Below are positions 35,529 through 44,749 of a stretch of DNA of 64,000 nucleotides, piece after piece. Made by a program: the position numbers and the translations under genes. Source of the DNA: Bacteroidota bacterium (GTDB taxonomy: Bacteria; Bacteroidota; Bacteroidia; Bacteroidales; VadinHA17); the NCBI GenBank assembly GCA_029564935.1, contig JAKQPD010000159.1:1-64000 (forward strand), in the 5' to 3' direction. The notes beneath the pieces are model-generated. The model was not told the origin of the DNA, did no database searches, and worked only from the letters and a program-made list of their open reading frames with translations. How positions within the stretch are numbered: the stretch's first letter is position 1; each line of letters begins with the position of its first letter.

Positions 35529-36484
35529 TTGTCGTGAGAGAACCAGGTTATCATGAAATCCTTCTTATAGGAGGCCAGATGCCTGTTTATCTTTTCCACA
35601 TAGATATCCCTGAGTGTTATCATTATGCCTGTTTCCTCTACATTGCCGAACTTATGATTGATAAAGGTACCGAAGGTGCGCATCGTCGGTGAAAGGTTCA
35701 TATAGGCATTAATAAGCGGAGGTATCGATTCTCCAAGTTTTCTTACTTCAGATGACAGGATCTTGTAATTATCCTTGTAGCGCCGGCCGGTAAAGATCTT
35801 CCTCATTTCATCTTCATGAATATCAATATTTGCAGGATCTACCGGTGTAACAAGATTATCGGGATCATCAAAATGTCTTTTCAGGAAGAACAGTATCATA
35901 TTCCTGGCATTCTGATTAAAGTGAGTATACATTGTAACTTTCCCGAAAAGATATTTGATATGGTGATTTTCAATGATAAGTGCGCCAAGACCGTCCCACA
36001 GATTGTCAAGCGCATAAAGGCTCTTCCTTCCCCTTGCCCTGGACTGATATTCAGGAAGAACAAATGATCTCCCCAACTCCATGAGATGGGGGTAATATTT
36101 TTTGAGGAATTTTGACGAGAAACTGAAATAGTCGGAAGAAGCTAGTTTTGTTATATCGCAGTTTGTACAGCCTTTCAGAGGAAAGTAAAAGCGATAGCCT
36201 CCGACAATCTCCTTGTTTTCAGGATCCCAGACGATCAGTTGTTTCTGGGGATCTTCAGGTGCTGTATCAAACTTATCTATGTCGATCGTATGACCTGTGC
36301 CTCCTCCGGCATGCCGGAAAGTAAGCTCTCTGACCCTGCCGACTTCGTGCATCAGTACAGGCGAATCATTGTTATCAAAAATGTATACCTCGTTACCGGC
36401 ATTGTTGGTCTTCCTGAGGAACCTTTCTTTTGTAAGTTCTGCAATAATCTGATCAAGGGGTAAACGTTCAACGACAGGTTCCAT
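35522..36484 (-). CDS. glsB: GNAT-fold N-acyltransferase, GlsB/OlsB-like
   Basis: 320 residues. Family features: RVRELTFRHAGGGTGHTIDI, LIVWDPENKEIVGGYRFYFP, FLKKYYPHLMELGRSFVLPE (acyl donor pocket) and ALDNLWDGLGALI. These match the acyl-ACP-dependent hemolysin-like N-acyltransferases that make ornithine or glycine lipids. In Bacteroides the glsB-glsA pair makes glycine lipids (established knowledge). The gene converges with purF (7-base overlap) and lies 70 bases downstream of the O-acyltransferase gene. Confidence 0.82.
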   Translation of the reverse strand: MEPVVERLPLDQIIAELTKERFLRKTNNAGNEVYIFDNNDSPVLMHEVGRVRELTFRHAGGGTGHTIDIDKFDTAPEDPQKQLIVWDPENKEIVGGYRFYFPLKGCTNCDITKLASSDYFSFSSKFLKKYYPHLMELGRSFVLPEYQSRARGRKSLYALDNLWDGLGALIIENHHIKYLFGKVTMYTHFNQNARNMILFFLKRHFDDPDNLVTPVDPANIDIHEDEMRKIFTGRRYKDNYKILSSEVRKLGESIPPLINAYMNLSPTMRTFGTFINHKFGNVEETGIMITLRDIYVEKINRHLASYKKDFMITWFSHDNQ

Positions 36485-36554
36485 CTTCTTCGATAGGGTT
36501 AGTTCTGACTCTGCGGAAAAAAACTGTGCAATTTAGGATTTTTTTTATTCCGTA

Positions 36555-37400
36555 TTACCGGAGTATAAGTGATTCCAGCTCATAAGACCTGGATTTTACC
36601 CATTCTGCCCATTCAGAAGGTGATTTTGAACTGTCGAAGGTCTGCCACGGGATAGCTCTTCCGAAAACCAGAGATATATCCTTGCCTTTCTGGCTGAACA
36701 TTTCATCGGGAAGATAAAGCATTTCTATATTCCCCTTTATTCGCAGGAAGGCCCTTATATTTGCCAGATTGTAGAAGAAATCAGAATTTTTCCCCGAGAA
36801 AAATGCCGGAACGACATCCCTTTTGTGCTGAACTGCTTTTGTAATAAAGCTTTTATGCCAGACAAGATCCTTAATCACCCCCTTTTTCTTACGTGAACAT
36901 AATCCTGCAGGAAAGTAAAGTACCTGACAATCTGATGCATATATGTCTTCAAGCTGTTTAATGGCCTCCCTTGTCTGGCCTCCATGCTTATTTACCGGAA
37001 GGAAGAACCCCGATAAATTTTTAATATTCATTAGTATATCATTTACGGGGAACTTGATGTTTGTATAATATTTCGATAATTCATTCATGAATACCAGACC
37101 GTCAAGCCCTCCCAGAGGATGGTTTGAAACAAATATATATCTTCCGGTTACCGGAATATTTTCACTGCCATATACCCGGTATGTCGTTTTCATGTAGTCA
37201 AGGGTAGCCCTTACAAACCCGGCATCCTTCAGATGACTGTTCATCCGGAGAAGCTCATTGATCTCGTCCTGATGAATTATCCTTTTGAGGTAGTTTATCA
37301 GAAAAGAAGGAACCGTCTTTGCAAGTGAAGGATTCTTCGATTCCAGCACTTTCTGTACATCAATCTGCAATACTTCTTCATTTCCACCCTGTCCGTCCAT
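36555..37400 (-). CDS. glsA: O-acyltransferase, GlsA/OlsA-like (PlsC superfamily)
   Basis: 281 residues. The acyltransferase block I is SNHPLGGLDGLVF, an NHPxGGxDG variant with five rather than four residues between H and D, typical of the OlsA/hemolysin-associated branch. Block III corresponds to VLYFPAGLCSRKKKG, block IV to DVVPAFFSGKNSDFFY. It would acylate the hydroxyl of the lyso-lipid made by the neighbouring N-acyltransferase. No membrane span is obvious, so peripheral. Confidence 0.82.
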   Translation of the reverse strand: MDGQGGNEEVLQIDVQKVLESKNPSLAKTVPSFLINYLKRIIHQDEINELLRMNSHLKDAGFVRATLDYMKTTYRVYGSENIPVTGRYIFVSNHPLGGLDGLVFMNELSKYYTNIKFPVNDILMNIKNLSGFFLPVNKHGGQTREAIKQLEDIYASDCQVLYFPAGLCSRKKKGVIKDLVWHKSFITKAVQHKRDVVPAFFSGKNSDFFYNLANIRAFLRIKGNIEMLYLPDEMFSQKGKDISLVFGRAIPWQTFDSSKSPSEWAEWVKSRSYELESLILR

Positions 37401-37565
37401 TTTCTTGCATTTAAATCGCGTAAAATTATCAAATTTTAAAAAAACTTAAAATACAGCTTGTCCCCTGGTAATTTTTTAAACCTTTATCCCTTCCCTTTAT
37501 TATTTATAACCCTTCCCACTTTTCCCCCTAGCCGTCAACTTAAGGGTTGTTGCGAACAAAAGTTT
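37401..37565. other. Non-coding flank of the acyltransferase genes
   Basis: AT-rich leader region of the minus-strand acyltransferase gene. No open frame; no clear -7 box seen. Confidence 0.4.
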
Positions 37566-37648
37566 CCCCTCCTTTTTTTAAGGAGGGGTGGCCGGGATTG
37601 CTGATTATAATATGATTACAATCCTGCATTCCCGGCCGGGGTGGTTGA
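37566..37648. repeat. Two-hairpin repeat, copy 1
   Basis: A hairpin CCCCTCC...AAGGAGGGG is followed by GGTGGCCGGGA, a ~30-base AT-rich loop and TCCCGGCCGGGGTGGTT. It is related to an inverted copy at 37824-37913; only the framework and stems are conserved. It lies in the long gap before mraZ. Confidence 0.75.
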
Positions 37649-37823
37649 CCTTTGTTGTCTTCTGGACTTTCTTCTTTAAAGATTCTTTGACTTAAGTTGA
37701 TTCCATAAAACGGACTCATCAGAAGTGGAATTACTTCTCAGATATGATCTGAGAGGTTTGAGACTTTTTCGGTTAAAAAGGTGTTTGTTATCCATTAAAA
37801 TAAAAGTAACGAAAAAATTGAAT

Positions 37824-37913
37824 TAACCACCCCGGCCAGACAATTAATATTTCTGCAAGTCCGACGGTTTCTGCGTCTGGCCACCCCTCCTTTGAAAGGA
37901 GGAGAAAGTTAAT
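37824..37913. repeat. Two-hairpin repeat, copy 2 (inverted)
   Basis: Read on the minus strand: CTCCTTTcAAAGGAGGGGTG, GGCCAGAC, loop, GTCTGGCCGGGGTGGTT. It has the same framework as copy 1, but the inner stem is GGCCAGAC/GTCTGGCC instead of GGCCGGGA/TCCCGGCC, so pairing is kept while sequence changed. Confidence 0.75.
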
Positions 37914-38024
37914 TATATATAATCCAGACAATTACAATAGTTTTCGTTATTTAATCATTTCTTAGGTGAAGACGAGCGCGACAGCGGGAGGTTGGGGATA
38001 GGGTTATGTTTATTATGCCCTATT

Positions 38025-38097
38025 GTTAATAACTTTTTTTAAGACCAGAGTTTCGAATTCATGCGGCTTTCCGATGAGTTTAATAAAAGTTATTAAC
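38025..38097. repeat. 13-bp inverted repeat upstream of mraZ
   Basis: GTTAATAACTTTT (38025-38037) and AAAAGTTATTAAC (38085-38097) are exact reverse complements 47 bases apart. The outer arms contain TTATTAACA, two mismatches from a DnaA box. It ends 13 bases before the MraZ boxes, so it lies in the dcw promoter region. Confidence 0.6.
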
Positions 38098-38110
38098 ATG
38101 TTAAAATAAA

Positions 38111-38140
38111 AAAGTGGAGGAAAGTGGGGGAAAGTGGAGA
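38111..38140 (+). promoter_or_regulatory. MraZ operator: three 10-bp repeats
   Basis: AAAGTGGAGG, AAAGTGGGGG and AAAGTGGAGA stand in tandem, 42 bases before the mraZ ATG. MraZ in other bacteria binds arrays of such G-rich repeats (AAAGTG or TGGG cores at 10-bp spacing) and regulates its own operon. A near -7 box TATTTTAG follows at about 38150. Confidence 0.9.
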
Positions 38141-38182
38141 TTTTTTCTTTATTTTAGCGTCCTGATTGAAATCAAGAAAGTC

Positions 38183-38644
38183 ATGGCCACCTTTATCGGT
38201 GAAAATTATTGCAAGGTTGATTCCAAGGGAAGGATCATACTTCCTATGGATTTCATAAAGCAGTTGCCTGTTGATTCCCGCGATCATTTGATAGTCCGTA
38301 AAGATATTTTCGTAAACTGCCTGGTACTTTATTCCGCTGATGACTGGAACCGCCAGGTTGAAAAGATACGAAAAAAGATAAATCCATACAACCGTCTCCA
38401 TAGTAATTTCCTCAGGAATTTTTATAAAGGCACTGACAAACTGGAGCTTGACAGCAATAATCGTTTTCTTTTACCGAGAAGGCTTCTCGACCTTATCGGT
38501 GTTGAACGGGATGTGGTTCTTCTCGGGCAGGACGGAAAGATAGAGATATGGGCAGCTGAGAATTATCATTCAACCGATATGACGCCCGAAGATCTGGCGA
38601 ATCAGACGGAAGAGTTTCTGGGTGATATTAATGATTCCGATTAA
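38183..38644 (+). CDS. mraZ: Transcriptional regulator MraZ
   Basis: 153 residues from MATFIGENYCKVDSKGRIIL (ATG at 38183; an upstream in-frame ATG at 38114 lies inside the operator array and is not used). It has two AbrB-like swapped-hairpin domains, each with the DxKGR/DxxNR...P motif: DSKGRIILPMDF and DSNNRFLLPRRL. It forms a ring-shaped DNA-binding oligomer controlling the dcw operon. First gene of a 13-gene cluster. Confidence 0.95.
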   Translation: MATFIGENYCKVDSKGRIILPMDFIKQLPVDSRDHLIVRKDIFVNCLVLYSADDWNRQVEKIRKKINPYNRLHSNFLRNFYKGTDKLELDSNNRFLLPRRLLDLIGVERDVVLLGQDGKIEIWAAENYHSTDMTPEDLANQTEEFLGDINDSD

Positions 38645-38646
38645 CC

Positions 38647-39543
38647 ATGGTCTATCATATACCTGCAATGCCGGAAAAGAGTATTGAAGGGCTGAATATC
38701 CGCCCTGACGGTATATATGTTGATGCAACATTCGGAGGCGGGGGGCATTCAAGGGAAATTCTCAGCCGGCTGACTTCGGGAAAGCTTATAGCATTTGACC
38801 AGGATGAGGATGCTGCTGTAAATATCCCCGCTGACAGCCGATTCATTTTTCTTAACCAGAATTTCAGGTTCCTCAGGAACAACCTCAAATTTAATGGAAT
38901 TAGCTCTATAGACGGATTGATAGCCGATCTGGGAGTCTCATTTCATCAGTTTGATGAACCGGACAGGGGATTTTCCTTCAGGTTCGATGCCCCGCTTGAC
39001 ATGAGGATGAACAGGGATGGCAGCACTACAGCGGCCGATATTATAAGAAAATCGGATGAATCGGATCTTTCCGGCATATTATCCGAATATGGCGAACTTT
39101 CAAATTCACGCTCTGTTGCCAGGGCAATTGTTACGTCAGCCAGAATAAAACCCATTGTCCGTACAGGTGACCTTGTCTCTGCTATACGTTCGCTGGCTCC
39201 GGTACGTCAGGAACATAAATTCTATGCCAAAGTCTTCCAGGCTTTGAGGATAGCTGTGAATCACGAAATTGAAAATCTGAAGGAAATGCTGCTTCAGTCT
39301 CTTGAAATGCTGAACAGCGGCGGTCGGCTTGTCGTGATAACTTATCACTCTCTCGAAGACAGGATTGTGAAAAATTTCATGCGTTCGGGCAATTTTGAAG
39401 GAATTGAAAAGAAAGATTTTTACGGCAATCCGGAAGTTCCTTTCAGAGTTCTCAATAAGAAGGGAATAACACCCGGAGAAGATGAGATTGCCGTAAATAC
39501 CAGGGCCAGAAGTGCAAGATTAAGAATTGCTGAAAAAATCTGA
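38647..39543 (+). CDS. rsmH: 16S rRNA (cytosine-1402-N4)-methyltransferase
   Basis: 298 residues. SAM site VDATFGGGGHSREIL near residue 27; FDQDEDA; the family motif DLGVSFHQFDEPDRGFSF; and the C-terminal VVITYHSLEDRIVKNFM. It methylates C1402 in the decoding centre. Two bases behind mraZ. Confidence 0.95.
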   Translation: MVYHIPAMPEKSIEGLNIRPDGIYVDATFGGGGHSREILSRLTSGKLIAFDQDEDAAVNIPADSRFIFLNQNFRFLRNNLKFNGISSIDGLIADLGVSFHQFDEPDRGFSFRFDAPLDMRMNRDGSTTAADIIRKSDESDLSGILSEYGELSNSRSVARAIVTSARIKPIVRTGDLVSAIRSLAPVRQEHKFYAKVFQALRIAVNHEIENLKEMLLQSLEMLNSGGRLVVITYHSLEDRIVKNFMRSGNFEGIEKKDFYGNPEVPFRVLNKKGITPGEDEIAVNTRARSARLRIAEKI

Positions 39544-39546
39544 GAA

Positions 39547-39900
39547 ATGGCTAAGGAGGAAGGTGAAAACGGAAAGAAGATCAGTACAGGAAGCATCATG
39601 AAGGAGGTACTGAGTGGGGGGATCACTTCAAAGATCATTCTCAGGAATATCTGGTATGTAATGCTTCTGACCTTCATTGCGGCTGTTTATATAGCCAACA
39701 GGTTCCATGCCGAGAAGATTACACGTGATATGAACAGGATTCAGCGGGAAGTGAAAGAGCTGAGGGCTGAATCTCTTTCAACCTCGGCTGATCTGATGTA
39801 TGTGAGCAGACAATCGGAAGTATATAAGATGGTAAGGGAAAAAGGCCTTGAACTGGAGGAGCTTAAAACTCCGGCTTTCAAGCTCCTTATTGATAACTAG
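39547..39900 (+). CDS. ftsL: FtsL-like divisome protein
   Basis: 117 residues: cytoplasmic N-terminus, one membrane helix ~33-51 (NIWYVMLLTFIAAVYIA), then a coiled coil (ITRDMNRIQREVKELRAESL). FtsL joins FtsB and FtsQ and activates FtsWI. Assigned by size, topology and place between rsmH and ftsI; sequence similarity in this family is weak. Confidence 0.85.
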   Translation: MAKEEGENGKKISTGSIMKEVLSGGITSKIILRNIWYVMLLTFIAAVYIANRFHAEKITRDMNRIQREVKELRAESLSTSADLMYVSRQSEVYKMVREKGLELEELKTPAFKLLIDN

Positions 39901-39905
39901 GAATT

Positions 39906-42020
39906 ATGGCTGTAAGAGACGATATAGTATTCCGGGGTGGCATTCTTTATTTTGTGCTTGCAATTGCTGCACTGGCAATTTTTATCCGTATTCTCATCCT
40001 GCAAACCATAGAGCATGGCAAATGGTCGGCCATGAGCGAAAAGTATGTTTTCACAACAGCGGAACTGCCGGCTGACAGGGGAGATATCCTTGCACATGAC
40101 GGCCGCCTTCTCGCAAGTTCAATCCCCTATTACACAATTTATATGGACACCAGGAGTACCGGGATGTCACAGCAGACATGGACATCGGGGATTAACGGCC
40201 TTTCAGCCGGTCTTGCAAGATACCTTGGTGTCAGGACTGCTGAAGGCTGGAAATCTGCCATTACTGATGCCCGGAAAAGAGGTGACCGCTATTTTCTTAT
40301 CAAGAGGAGGGTTGATTATGAGACGCTTAAAAAGCTTAAGGAGCTGCCGATTTTCAGGGAAGGTCAGTATAAGGGAGGATTGATGGCACAGGCTGAGAAC
40401 AGACGGATCCTCCCCAACAATGAGCTGGCTGCCAGAACTATCGGATATCTTAATCTTGGCGACGGAGGTACCCGGGTCGGCATTGAGGGCTCGTTTGATA
40501 AAGAGCTTGCCGGAAAGAATGGTATGGCTGTAAAACAACGTCTGACAGGAGGGGACTGGATAACTGTTGATGCCGCAGGTACAGTAGATTCCCGCGACGG
40601 CAATGATGTTGTGACGACAATAGATATTGACCTTCAGGATGTTGCATCAAACGCTCTCGCAAATCAGCTGAAAAAGCACAATGCACATCATGGTTGTGCC
40701 GTGGTCATGGAAGTATCCACCGGTGATATACGTGCGATAGCCAACCTTGAAATTGGATCTGACGGGAATTATCATGAAAGCTATAATTATGCAGTAGGCG
40801 AGAGCACTGAACCGGGATCTACATTTAAACTGCCTGTTCTTATGGCTGCTCTTGAAGAGGGGAAGATTGATACAGGCGACATTGTTGATACAGGTTCCGG
40901 AAGCGTTAAATTCTATAATAAGGTCATACGCGATACAAAAGAGGATGGTTATGGCAGGATAACAGTCCGGCAGGTTTTTGAAAAATCATCCAATGTCGGG
41001 ACAGCCAAACTCATTACCAGTTTGTATGCTGACCGGCCCATGGATTTTGTTAACCGGCTGTGCGCCATGAAGCTTAATGAAAAACTTGACCTTCAGATCA
41101 AAGGTGAAGGTGAACCTCTTATAAGATACCCCGGTGATAAGCTGTGGTCAGGCATTTCGCTTCCCATGATGTCGCATGGTTATGAAGTACAGATGACCCC
41201 GCTGCAGATACTGACTTTCTACAATGCAGTGGCAAATGACGGGAAAATGATGAAACCCAGGTTCGTGACCGCAATTACTCGCAATGGCACTGTCCTGAGA
41301 CATTTTAATCCCGATGTAATTGTGAACTCAATAGCCTCCGGATCAACAATCAGAAAAGCAAAAAAAATGATGGAGGGGGTTGTGGAACATGGTACAGCGA
41401 CAAACCTCAGGAATGATAATTACAAGATCGCGGGAAAGACAGGCACGGCCCAGATCGCAAAAGGCAGCAGAGGCTATAAGTCAGGATCCGGTGTCTCATA
41501 TCAGGCTTCCTTCGTTGGCTATTTCCCTGCTGATAATCCACTCTATTCATGCATAGTAGTCGTGAATGCACCATCAAACGGTGTGTATTATGGCAATCAG
41601 GTTGCCGGTTCGGTTTTCAGGGAGATATCTGATAAAGTATATGCAACAAATTTCTTCAGGGACTACAGTGACCCGAAAGATGTAAGAACGGCTTCCCGGG
41701 TTCCTGAAGCAGGTAACGGATTCAGGCAGGATATTAACAATGTCCTTGCTGAACTTGACGTCAGAGTCCGCAAACGTTCAAAGGATGAATGGATTAAAAC
41801 ACTTGAAAGCGGCGATACAATTACCTATGCCGGAGTAAAGATCAGTAAAGGACTTGTACCTGATGTCAGGGGAATGAGCCTCAGGGATGCAATGTACCTG
41901 CTGGAAAACTCAGGTTACAGGGTGAAATTCACCGGTAAAGGGAAAGTACTCAGGCAATCGCCTGAACATGGTCAGAGATATTTTGAAGGACAGGTGGTCT
42001 CTCTTGAAATGAATATGTAG
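39906..42020 (+). CDS. ftsI: Septal peptidoglycan transpeptidase (PBP3)
   Basis: 704 residues. Membrane anchor ~12-35; class B PBP dimerisation domain; transpeptidase with SxxK in EPGSTFKLPVL, SxN in EKSSNVGTAK and KTG in IAGKTGTAQIAKG. A C-terminal PASTA domain (LVPDVRGMSLRDAMYLLENS) is present, as in other Bacteroidota FtsI but unlike E. coli. It cross-links septal murein with FtsW. Five bases behind ftsL. Confidence 0.94.
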   Translation: MAVRDDIVFRGGILYFVLAIAALAIFIRILILQTIEHGKWSAMSEKYVFTTAELPADRGDILAHDGRLLASSIPYYTIYMDTRSTGMSQQTWTSGINGLSAGLARYLGVRTAEGWKSAITDARKRGDRYFLIKRRVDYETLKKLKELPIFREGQYKGGLMAQAENRRILPNNELAARTIGYLNLGDGGTRVGIEGSFDKELAGKNGMAVKQRLTGGDWITVDAAGTVDSRDGNDVVTTIDIDLQDVASNALANQLKKHNAHHGCAVVMEVSTGDIRAIANLEIGSDGNYHESYNYAVGESTEPGSTFKLPVLMAALEEGKIDTGDIVDTGSGSVKFYNKVIRDTKEDGYGRITVRQVFEKSSNVGTAKLITSLYADRPMDFVNRLCAMKLNEKLDLQIKGEGEPLIRYPGDKLWSGISLPMMSHGYEVQMTPLQILTFYNAVANDGKMMKPRFVTAITRNGTVLRHFNPDVIVNSIASGSTIRKAKKMMEGVVEHGTATNLRNDNYKIAGKTGTAQIAKGSRGYKSGSGVSYQASFVGYFPADNPLYSCIVVVNAPSNGVYYGNQVAGSVFREISDKVYATNFFRDYSDPKDVRTASRVPEAGNGFRQDINNVLAELDVRVRKRSKDEWIKTLESGDTITYAGVKISKGLVPDVRGMSLRDAMYLLENSGYRVKFTGKGKVLRQSPEHGQRYFEGQVVSLEMNM

Positions 42021-42024
42021 GAAT

Positions 42025-43479
42025 ATGGATCTTGGCACAGTTTTAAATGGCATTGAAGTATTATCTTTCACCGGTAAAAGGAAGCGGGAAATAGAAAATA
42101 TTGCTTTTGATTCCCGCAGGGTGACTGAAAATTCTCTGTTCGTTGCAGTCAGAGGGTCAAAGAGTGACGGGCATGAATTTATTGCCAGTGCAGTCAGTTC
42201 AGGTTCAACAGCGGTCATTTGTGAGAAATTACCAGAAAATCCTGCACAGAATGTTTCATGGATTATTACAGGCGATTCTGCACGTGCCCTTGGCCAGGTC
42301 TCCTCAAATTTCTTCGGTAATCCATCCTCAGCGTTAAAGCTGACAGGGGTGACAGGGACAAACGGTAAGACAACTATCGCCACCCTGCTTTACAGGTTAT
42401 TTACAGGGCTTGGTTACAGATGCGGGCTTTTTTCAACTGTATGTAATTATATTGTTGACAAAGAACTTGAGGCCACCCATACAACACCTGATCCTGTTCA
42501 GCTGAACAGTGTGATGAGAGAAATGGTTATAGCCGGATGTGATTTTGCCTTCATGGAGGTAAGTTCACATGCTTCTGATCAGAAACGTATAGCCGGGCTC
42601 GAATTTGCGGGAGGCATCTTCACAAATCTCACTCACGATCATCTCGATTATCATAAGACCTTTGACAGGTATCTGGCCGCTAAGAAAAGCTGGTTCGATT
42701 CATTGCCTCCGGCTGCATTTGCACTTGTAAATGCCGATGACAGGAACGGAATGGTCATGCTGCAGAATTGCAGTGCGCGTCACTTTACCTTTTCGGTCAG
42801 AGGGATGGCCGACTTCCGTTGCGGTATAATAGAGCAGAGCTTTCAGGGAATGGGCCTCAGGATAAACGGTGAAGAAGTCTGGACAAAGTTCATAGGCGAT
42901 TTTAATGCTTCAAATCTTCTTGCAGTCTATTCTGCAGCTGTTCTCCTCGGGGCTGACAGCCGGGAAGTGCTGACCATCCTCAGTGAAATTACATCTGTTC
43001 CCGGAAGGCTTGAGGTGATACGTTCGCGCGGAGGAATAACGGGTATCGTTGATTATGCCCATACGCCTGATGCCCTTCTGAATGTTATCAGCACATTAAA
43101 CAAGATACGTAAGGCAGATGTCAGCCTGATAACGGTTGTAGGAGCCGGGGGAGACCGCGACCGTACCAAAAGGCCAAAAATGGCGGCTATTTCTGCCGAA
43201 GGAAGCACAAGGTTAATACTCACCTCTGACAATCCGAGAACCGAAGATCCTGAAAAGATCCTCGATGATATGGAAGAAGGTCTGACTGTTGACATGAGGA
43301 AAAGATCAGTCAGGATATGCGACCGGAGAGAAGCTATCAGAACTGCTGTCATGATTGCAGGTCCCGGGGATGTGATTCTTGTTGCCGGAAAGGGTCATGA
43401 GACTTACCAGGAGGTAAATGGCATAAAGCATCATTTTGATGACAGGGAAGAACTCAGAAAGGCACTTGCGGATAAATAA
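42025..43479 (+). CDS. murE: UDP-MurNAc-tripeptide synthetase
   Basis: 484 residues. Adds the third amino acid to UDP-MurNAc-Ala-Glu. ATP loop VTGTNGKTTIATLLYRL near residue 110; THTTPDPVQL-type substrate strand (ATHTTPDPVQLN); DYAHTPDAL; and LTSDNPRTEDPEKIL, whose DNPR motif points to meso-diaminopimelate as the added residue. Follows ftsI by 4 bases. Confidence 0.95.
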   Translation: MDLGTVLNGIEVLSFTGKRKREIENIAFDSRRVTENSLFVAVRGSKSDGHEFIASAVSSGSTAVICEKLPENPAQNVSWIITGDSARALGQVSSNFFGNPSSALKLTGVTGTNGKTTIATLLYRLFTGLGYRCGLFSTVCNYIVDKELEATHTTPDPVQLNSVMREMVIAGCDFAFMEVSSHASDQKRIAGLEFAGGIFTNLTHDHLDYHKTFDRYLAAKKSWFDSLPPAAFALVNADDRNGMVMLQNCSARHFTFSVRGMADFRCGIIEQSFQGMGLRINGEEVWTKFIGDFNASNLLAVYSAAVLLGADSREVLTILSEITSVPGRLEVIRSRGGITGIVDYAHTPDALLNVISTLNKIRKADVSLITVVGAGGDRDRTKRPKMAAISAEGSTRLILTSDNPRTEDPEKILDDMEEGLTVDMRKRSVRICDRREAIRTAVMIAGPGDVILVAGKGHETYQEVNGIKHHFDDREELRKALADK

Positions 43480-43488
43480 TATTGAATA

Positions 43489-44745
43489 ATGCTGTACTAT
43501 CTGTTTGAATATCTTGACAAACTTAATGTCCCCGGGGCAGGAGTTTTCAGTTATATCTCCTTCCGGTCGGCAGCAGCGGTAATAACTTCACTTTTCATTT
43601 CCCTGATGATAGGGAAAAGGATAATACAATTATTGCAGAAGAAGCAGGCAGGAGAGGTCGTAAGGGATCTCGGGCTGGAAGGACAATACCGCAAACAGGG
43701 AACACCGTCGATGGGGGGAATAATAATACTTGCATCAATAATAATTCCGACCCTGCTCTTTGCCAGGCTTGACAATATTTATGTGATAATAATGCTTATC
43801 ACTACATTATGGCTCGGCCTGATTGGTTTTATAGATGATTATATCAAAATATACAGGAAGAACAAGGAAGGTCTGGCAGGCAGGTTCAAGATACTGGGAC
43901 AGATAGTTCTTGGTCTGGTAATAGGTATTACACTGTGTTTCAGCGATGATGTAATGATCACCGAAAGGATCAACCTTTCGGAGCTGACATCAGGTGAAAG
44001 AAGGGAACTGGCTGATTCTCCTGTTACCGTATCGCCCGAAAGAGAGGTAATAATGGAGAGAAAATCGACAAAAACCACAATACCTTTTGTTAAGAATAAT
44101 GAATTCAATTATTCCTGGCTGGTGGCATTTATTAACAAGGATAAAAGGCAGGCATGGACCTGGATAGTGTATATCCTGATAATTATTTTCGTTCTGACTG
44201 CTGTATCGAACGGCGCAAACATTACTGACGGACTTGATGGCCTGGCTACTGGAGTATCGGCAATAATCGGTACAGCCCTGGGTATTCTCGCATACGTATC
44301 CAGTAATATTATTTATGCCAATTATCTTAAAATAATGTTCATCCCCGGCTCTGAAGAGCTTGTGATCTTTGCCAGCGCATTTATAGGAGGGACTGTGGGA
44401 TTCCTCTGGTACAACTCTTTCCCGGCACAGGTTTTCATGGGAGATACGGGTTCTCTGGCCCTGGGAGGAATTATCGCGGTATTTGCGATCGTCATACGGA
44501 AAGAGCTTCTTATCCCTGTATTGTGCGGGATCTTTCTTGCCGAAAATCTTTCGGTGGTACTTCAGGTGTCATGGTTTAAGAGAACAAAAAGAAAATACGG
44601 GGAGGGCAGGAGGATATTTCTTATGGCCCCCCTTCATCATCATTATCAGAAAAAAGGATATCCGGAACCGAAAATTGTCACACGGTTCTGGATAGTGGGA
44701 TTAATACTGGCTGTTATCAGCATTGTAACGCTTAAGATCAGATAG
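43489..44745 (+). CDS. mraY: Phospho-MurNAc-pentapeptide transferase
   Basis: 418 residues, about 55 more than usual. Makes lipid I at the inner membrane. Key motifs: [24 protein letters not shown] (Asp pair), [38 protein letters not shown]. The extra residues (~152-222, including [14 protein letters not shown] and [12 protein letters not shown]) form an insert between two helices, a Bacteroidota feature. About ten membrane helices. Confidence 0.95.
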   Translation: MLYYLFEYLDKLNVPGAGVFSYISFRSAAAVITSLFISLMIGKRIIQLLQKKQAGEVVRDLGLEGQYRKQGTPSMGGIIILASIIIPTLLFARLDNIYVIIMLITTLWLGLIGFIDDYIKIYRKNKEGLAGRFKILGQIVLGLVIGITLCFSDDVMITERINLSELTSGERRELADSPVTVSPEREVIMERKSTKTTIPFVKNNEFNYSWLVAFINKDKRQAWTWIVYILIIIFVLTAVSNGANITDGLDGLATGVSAIIGTALGILAYVSSNIIYANYLKIMFIPGSEELVIFASAFIGGTVGFLWYNSFPAQVFMGDTGSLALGGIIAVFAIVIRKELLIPVLCGIFLAENLSVVLQVSWFKRTKRKYGEGRRIFLMAPLHHHYQKKGYPEPKIVTRFWIVGLILAVISIVTLKIR

Positions 44746-44749
44746 TTGA

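Noticed and set aside
38093..38401. Minus-strand frame over the mraZ start
   Set aside because: Antisense shadow of mraZ and its operator; no family features.
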